9,401 nucleotides of DNA from Deltaproteobacteria bacterium (GTDB lineage Bacteria > Desulfobacterota > Desulfuromonadia > Desulfuromonadales > Geothermobacteraceae). Below the pieces are notes generated by a model. The model worked only from the letters and a program-made list of their open reading frames with translations, did no database searches and had not been told where the DNA came from. The translations under genes were made by a program, and so were the position numbers. Shown here one piece after another: positions 7,307-9,401 of this stretch. The DNA is taken from contig RFIO01000084.1 in the NCBI GenBank assembly GCA_003695205.1, forward strand, positions 1 to 9,401. The letters run 5' to 3'. Every line of letters begins with the position of its first letter. The stretch's first letter is position 1.

Positions 7307-7330
7307 CAGGGGGCAGGGCGGCCGATACGC

Positions 7331-7386
7331 ACGCATCTGCTGCGTTACGCTCCCTCCTCGGTCCTCGACGTAGCCTCCGGCTACGC
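7331..7386. repeat. Palindromic intergenic element with two hairpins
   Basis: A compact GC-rich block begins 25 nt after the membrane-protein stop. It contains ACGCA-tctgc-TGCGT (7331-7345) and CGTAGCC-tcc-GGCTACG (7369-7385), joined by CTCCCTCCTCGGTCCTC. No reading frame or T-run is associated with it. Blocks of this style (TGCGTTACGCTCCCTCCTCGG... followed by a CGTAGCC hairpin) look like the dispersed palindromic repeats found between genes in some deltaproteobacteria. Only one copy is present here, so dispersal is inferred. Confidence 0.55.
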
Positions 7387-7394
7387 ATAGACAG

Positions 7395-7436
7395 GTTCAA
7401 GGGGCAAGGTCCAAGGTTCAAGGTTCAAGGTTCAAG
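7395..7436. repeat. Six-copy GTTCAAG heptanucleotide repeat
   Basis: Six consecutive 7-bp units: GTTCAAG, GGGCAAG, GTCCAAG, then GTTCAAG three times. The first two-thirds show substitutions and the last three units are identical, consistent with slippage-driven expansion. It is intergenic, between the palindromic element and the terminator, so a length change would not alter a protein. Confidence 0.9.
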
Positions 7437-7448
7437 GGCGCGATTCGG

Positions 7449-7491
7449 GGGGCGGTCCCACTCCTGAAAAAGGGGGAGCCGCCCCTTTTTT
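7449..7491 (+). terminator. Rho-independent terminator after the PATAN/membrane-protein operon
   Basis: GGGGCGG (7449-7455) pairs with CCGCCCC (7479-7485). The stem extends by a G-U pair and two more G-C pairs around one mismatch, has an A-rich loop, and is followed by six T residues (7486-7491). The orientation serves the plus-strand genes ending at 7306. Confidence 0.85.
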
Positions 7492-7536
7492 GTGCCTTTT
7501 GTGCACGCAGCAGTACATCCAATGTTGGTCCAATTA

Positions 7537-7580
7537 TTGTTCTGATTGTGCGCCGTGTAGTTAATATCCTGTTATTACTA
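7537..7580 (+). promoter_or_regulatory. AT-rich promoter-like stretch before the small exported protein
   Basis: The segment after the terminator is much more AT-rich than its surroundings. TTGTTC (7537-7542) with TAATAT (7562-7567) at 19-nt spacing is the best sigma-70-like pair. TTATTA (7572-7577) is an alternative -10. The match is weak. A promoter is expected here because the gene at 7669 is isolated between two terminators. Confidence 0.3.
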
Positions 7581-7622
7581 GTGTTTTCACGTTGGGGGTT
7601 CCGGCACACCGGTTGCGTTGGA

Positions 7623-7651
7623 TTCGGGTATGTGTCCACATTTCACCCGAA
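7623..7651 (+). promoter_or_regulatory. Leader hairpin just upstream of the Shine-Dalgarno
   Basis: TTCGGGT (7623-7629) and ACCCGAA (7645-7651) are perfectly complementary. Nested inside them, ATGT (7630-7633) pairs with ACAT (7638-7641) around GTCC, leaving TTC as a 3' bulge. The resulting 11-bp stem ends 2 nt before AAAGGAGGA (7654-7662), the Shine-Dalgarno of the gene at 7669. It has no T-run and is not a terminator. It could be an mRNA stabiliser, a translational control element or a dyad operator. Confidence 0.6.
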
Positions 7652-7668
7652 ACAAAGGAGGAACGAGC

Positions 7669-8091
7669 ATGAAATTCCTGCGCAACCTTGTTGTCGCACT
7701 GATGCTGGTCGGACTGTGCTGGGGCTGCACCCAGCGTGACGCCGCCACTGTCGGAGCCATGATCGGCCGGGGACTGGCCATGCCGATTGGCACCGCGGCG
7801 GTCATTGTTGACGAGACGGCCCAGTCGACCGGCGATATCGTCCGCCAGAATCCGCGCTACGATCAGCTCAAAAATCAGCCTGCTTTCAGGCGACAAACGG
7901 CTGCGGCCCCTCCGGTTGTCCCACCGCGGTCTCGCCATGGCGAGTATCATCCTGCCGGCGCCGCATACCCTGGCCGGGAAGACCGGTACCACTACTATCG
8001 CGCTGAGGTGCTGGTCAAAACCCGCGGTCCCGCCGACATTCAGTCCATCGATTTCGCCGAATCGGAGGATGTCACCCGGTTCTGGAACTGA
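7669..8091 (+). CDS. Small exported protein, probable lipoprotein
   Basis: 140 aa. The N-terminus MKFLRNLVVALMLVGLCWGC has a basic start, a hydrophobic core and a cysteine at 20 preceded by glycine. This resembles a lipoprotein signal peptide, although Trp at -2 and Cys at -3 are unusual for a lipobox. Next comes a Gly/Ala-rich hydrophobic stretch (about 24-46, GAMIGRGLAMPIGTAAVIV), then a polar, Pro/Arg-rich middle and a C-terminal part containing REDRYHYYRAEVLV. I do not recognise the family. The start at 7669 is set by AAAGGAGGA (7654-7662) and by the signal peptide; an in-frame TTG at 7618 would bury both. It is transcribed alone between terminators at 7449-7491 and 8111-8151. Confidence 0.8.
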   Translation: MKFLRNLVVALMLVGLCWGCTQRDAATVGAMIGRGLAMPIGTAAVIVDETAQSTGDIVRQNPRYDQLKNQPAFRRQTAAAPPVVPPRSRHGEYHPAGAAYPGREDRYHYYRAEVLVKTRGPADIQSIDFAESEDVTRFWN

Positions 8092-8110
8092 TGGCAAACG
8101 GATTGAGATG

Positions 8111-8151
8111 AAAAAACGCCGCACCTGTCAACCGGGTGCGGCGCTTTTTTT
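8111..8151. terminator. Bidirectional rho-independent terminator
   Basis: CGCCGCACC (8117-8125) pairs perfectly with GGTGCGGCG (8135-8143) around a 9-nt loop. Seven T residues follow on the plus strand (8145-8151). Six A residues precede on the left (8111-8116), which form the T-run for minus-strand transcripts. It lies between convergent genes ending at 8091 (plus) and 8171 (minus) and can serve both. Confidence 0.92.
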
Positions 8152-8170
8152 CGGGATCTGTTCAGTCGGC

Positions 8171-9070
8171 TCAGTTGCCCGATTCGACGATCCTCCCCTG
8201 GGCGGGTACCAGCACGATCTGGATGCGGCGGTTCTGCTCGCGGCCTTCGGGGGTGTCGTTGTCGGCCACGGGACGGTAGGGCCCGTAGCCGACGATTGCG
8301 AGGCGTTCGCCGGGGATGCCGGCCTTGTCCTGGAGAAAGTGCACCACGCTGGCGGCACGGGCGCTGGAGAGTTCCCAGTTGCTGGGGAAACGGTCGCGCA
8401 GGCGGCTGCTGATGGGCACGCTGTCGGTGTGGCCCTCGACCATGATGTCCTTGTCCTGCACGTTGAGCAGGATTTCTCCCACCCTTGCCAGCACTTTCAG
8501 GCCACCGGGCTTGATATCGGCCTTGCCGGAGTCGAACAGGATGCGCTCGACCATGTTGACGGTCAGGCGTCCCTGCAGTTCGGAAATGGTGACCTCGCCG
8601 CGCTTGATTTCTTCCTCGAGCTTGCCGACCAGGGCGTCGTAGGTGTTCTTCATCTTGGCGATACGCGCTTCGCGCGCGATACGTTCGCGTTCGAGGCTGG
8701 CTTCGAGCTCACGCTTCTCCGCTTCCAGCCCCTCGATGGTCTGGCGCATCCTGGCCATGGCTTCGCCGGCTTCTGCGCTTCGGTCGGACAGGACCTGTTC
8801 CAGTCGCACCAGGTCCTGGCGCGCGCGTTCCAGATCCTGGTCGCAGGCTTGCAGGCGCTGGCTGGTCGTTTCGTTCTCCGACTGCAGCGCGGCGTGTTTG
8901 TCACGCAGCTGATCGAACTGGCTGCTCAAGTCCTGGTAGCGCTGCTGCAGGCTGTTGTAGTCTCCCTGCAGGCTGTTGAATTCGGCGACCTGCTTGTCAA
9001 AGGTCGACTTGCTGACGCAGGCCGAAAGGAGCAGGGCGAGCAGGCAGATGAAAATGGCGGCACGGGTCAT
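8171..9070 (-). CDS. OmpA-family peptidoglycan-binding lipoprotein with long coiled coil
   Basis: 299 aa. The signal peptide MTRAAIFICLLALLLSAC has a canonical lipobox (LSAC, lipidated C18). Residues about 21-170 form a long Gln/Glu/Arg/Leu-rich coiled coil. Residues about 171-290 are an OmpA/MotB C-terminal domain, with ILFDSGKADI (177-186), VEGHTDSVPI (211-220, including D216), NWELSSARA (231-239), GYGPYRPVADND (261-272) and NRRIQIVL (280-287, R281/R282). The Asp and Arg are the family's usual meso-diaminopimelate contacts. The product is expected to be a periplasmic tether between a lipid-anchored N-terminus and the cell wall. The coiled coil sets the reach or drives oligomerisation. The start at 9070 has AGGAGGT (9082-9076) 5 nt upstream; the longer frame to 9253 overlaps nadC and is rejected. 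This is not Pal (too long) and not a motor stator (no MotB-type transmembrane helix). Confidence 0.93.
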   Translation of the reverse strand: MTRAAIFICLLALLLSACVSKSTFDKQVAEFNSLQGDYNSLQQRYQDLSSQFDQLRDKHAALQSENETTSQRLQACDQDLERARQDLVRLEQVLSDRSAEAGEAMARMRQTIEGLEAEKRELEASLERERIAREARIAKMKNTYDALVGKLEEEIKRGEVTISELQGRLTVNMVERILFDSGKADIKPGGLKVLARVGEILLNVQDKDIMVEGHTDSVPISSRLRDRFPSNWELSSARAASVVHFLQDKAGIPGERLAIVGYGPYRPVADNDTPEGREQNRRIQIVLVPAQGRIVESGN

Positions 9071-9160
9071 GACAGACCTCCTGTCGGGAAGGTTTTCGAG
9101 CGGCTTCATTCTGGCGTTAACCGGTTGAGATGTAAAGGAAAAAGGCGTCCTGCTTTTCCC

Positions 9161-9189
9161 TTGTAGGTGCTGCGGCCGTGTGCTATAAA
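9161..9189 (+). promoter_or_regulatory. Sigma-70-type promoter of nadC
   Basis: TTGTAG (9161-9166) and TATAAA (9184-9189) are separated by exactly 17 nt, and TG precedes the -10 as an extended element (TGC-TATAAA). Transcription should start near 9196, giving a leader of about 25 nt. The rest of the divergent gap (9071-9160) must hold the promoter for the OmpA lipoprotein. No minus-strand hexamers there are convincing, and AACCGGTT (9119-9126) is the only small palindrome I see. Confidence 0.7.
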
Positions 9190-9219
9190 AAAGTGTTTTC
9201 AATGGCTTAGGGAGCAGAT

Positions 9220-9401
9220 ATGCATGAGATTCGCCGCCTGGTGCAGCAGGCACTTCATGAGGATATCGGCCTGGGGGATCTGACCACCATGGCCACCATC
9301 GGACCCGGCACTCAGGCTCGCGCCGAACTGGTTGCCAAGGAAGATTTTGTGCTGGCTGGCATTGATGTCGCCCGCGAGGTTTTTCGGCAACTCGATGCTG
9401 A
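9220..9401 (+). CDS. nadC: Nicotinate-nucleotide pyrophosphorylase (carboxylating), N-terminal part
   Basis: Quinolinate phosphoribosyltransferase converts quinolinate and PRPP to nicotinate mononucleotide plus CO2 in de novo NAD synthesis. Only the first 60 codons are present; the gene runs off the right edge, and full-length homologues are about 280 aa. The visible part shows the family's N-terminal pattern ALHEDIGLGDLTT (11-23), followed by ARAELVAKEDFVLAGIDVA (33-51) and EVF. This corresponds to the substrate-proximal alpha/beta domain, while the catalytic barrel lies beyond the window. AGGGAG (9209-9214) lies 5 nt before the ATG at 9220. A second ATG at 9224 is out of frame. The gene is divergent from the OmpA-lipoprotein gene. 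Confidence 0.93.
   Translation, partial: MHEIRRLVQQALHEDIGLGDLTTMATIGPGTQARAELVAKEDFVLAGIDVAREVFRQLDA

Noticed and set aside
7787..9166. Plus-strand open frame of 459 codons
   Set aside because: It overlaps the end of the small exported protein, reads through the bidirectional terminator and is antisense to the OmpA lipoprotein. It is an artefact of GC-rich codon use.
9071..9253. N-terminal extension of the OmpA lipoprotein up to an upstream ATG
   Set aside because: It would overlap the nadC start and promoter and place the lipoprotein signal peptide internally. AGGAGGT directly before 9070 fixes the start.
1..9401. Defence island, prophage or CRISPR system
   Set aside because: No nuclease-toxin pairs, integrase, phage structural genes or spaced direct repeats are visible. 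The only array (7395-7436) is a heptamer microsatellite.

Overview
The window looks like ordinary chromosome from a GC-rich Gram-negative bacterium. The best guess is a Desulfuromonadales-type deltaproteobacterium (Desulfuromonas/Geobacter/Pelobacter relatives). This is inferred from an RNase E/G with a long basic tail, a PATAN/DUF4388-type protein, an OmpA-family lipoprotein, and a palindromic intergenic element next to GTTCAAG heptamers. No rRNA, tRNA, CRISPR array, transposase or phage gene is visible.

Layout, left to right. (1) Positions 1-2010, minus strand: a ribonuclease E/G catalytic core followed by a low-complexity basic/acidic tail that runs off the left edge inside a 105-bp tandem repeat. 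Its roughly 120-nt leader holds two perfect hairpins. (2) A divergent intergenic region (2011-2222) carries promoters for the ribonuclease and for a plus-strand pair: an ABC-F ATPase (2223-4145) and, 11 nt later, a ParA/MinD-like ATPase with an unusual C-terminal half that has a CxxC...HxxC metal-site candidate (4157-5452). (3) After a 166-bp gap with a promoter-like inverted repeat comes a second plus-strand pair: a soluble protein with two PATAN/DUF4388-like repeats (5619-6575) and a polytopic membrane protein of unknown function (6614-7306). (4) The 362-bp stretch 7307-7668 holds a two-hairpin palindromic element, six GTTCAAG heptamers, a strong terminator, an AT-rich promoter-like stretch and a leader hairpin for a small exported, probably lipidated, protein (7669-8091). 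(5) A bidirectional terminator separates that gene from a convergent OmpA-domain lipoprotein with a long coiled coil (8171-9070, minus). (6) nadC starts divergently at 9220 and is cut by the right edge.

Functionally the window mixes housekeeping genes for RNA turnover (RNase E/G), ribosome-associated translation (ABC-F), NAD synthesis (NadC) and envelope anchoring (OmpA lipoprotein) with three poorly understood proteins: the ParA-like fusion, the double-PATAN protein and its membrane neighbour. I do not see a recognisable defence or mobile system. The best candidates for undescribed biology are the ParA fusion, the PATAN/membrane pair, and the hairpin leaders of the ribonuclease and small lipoprotein genes.
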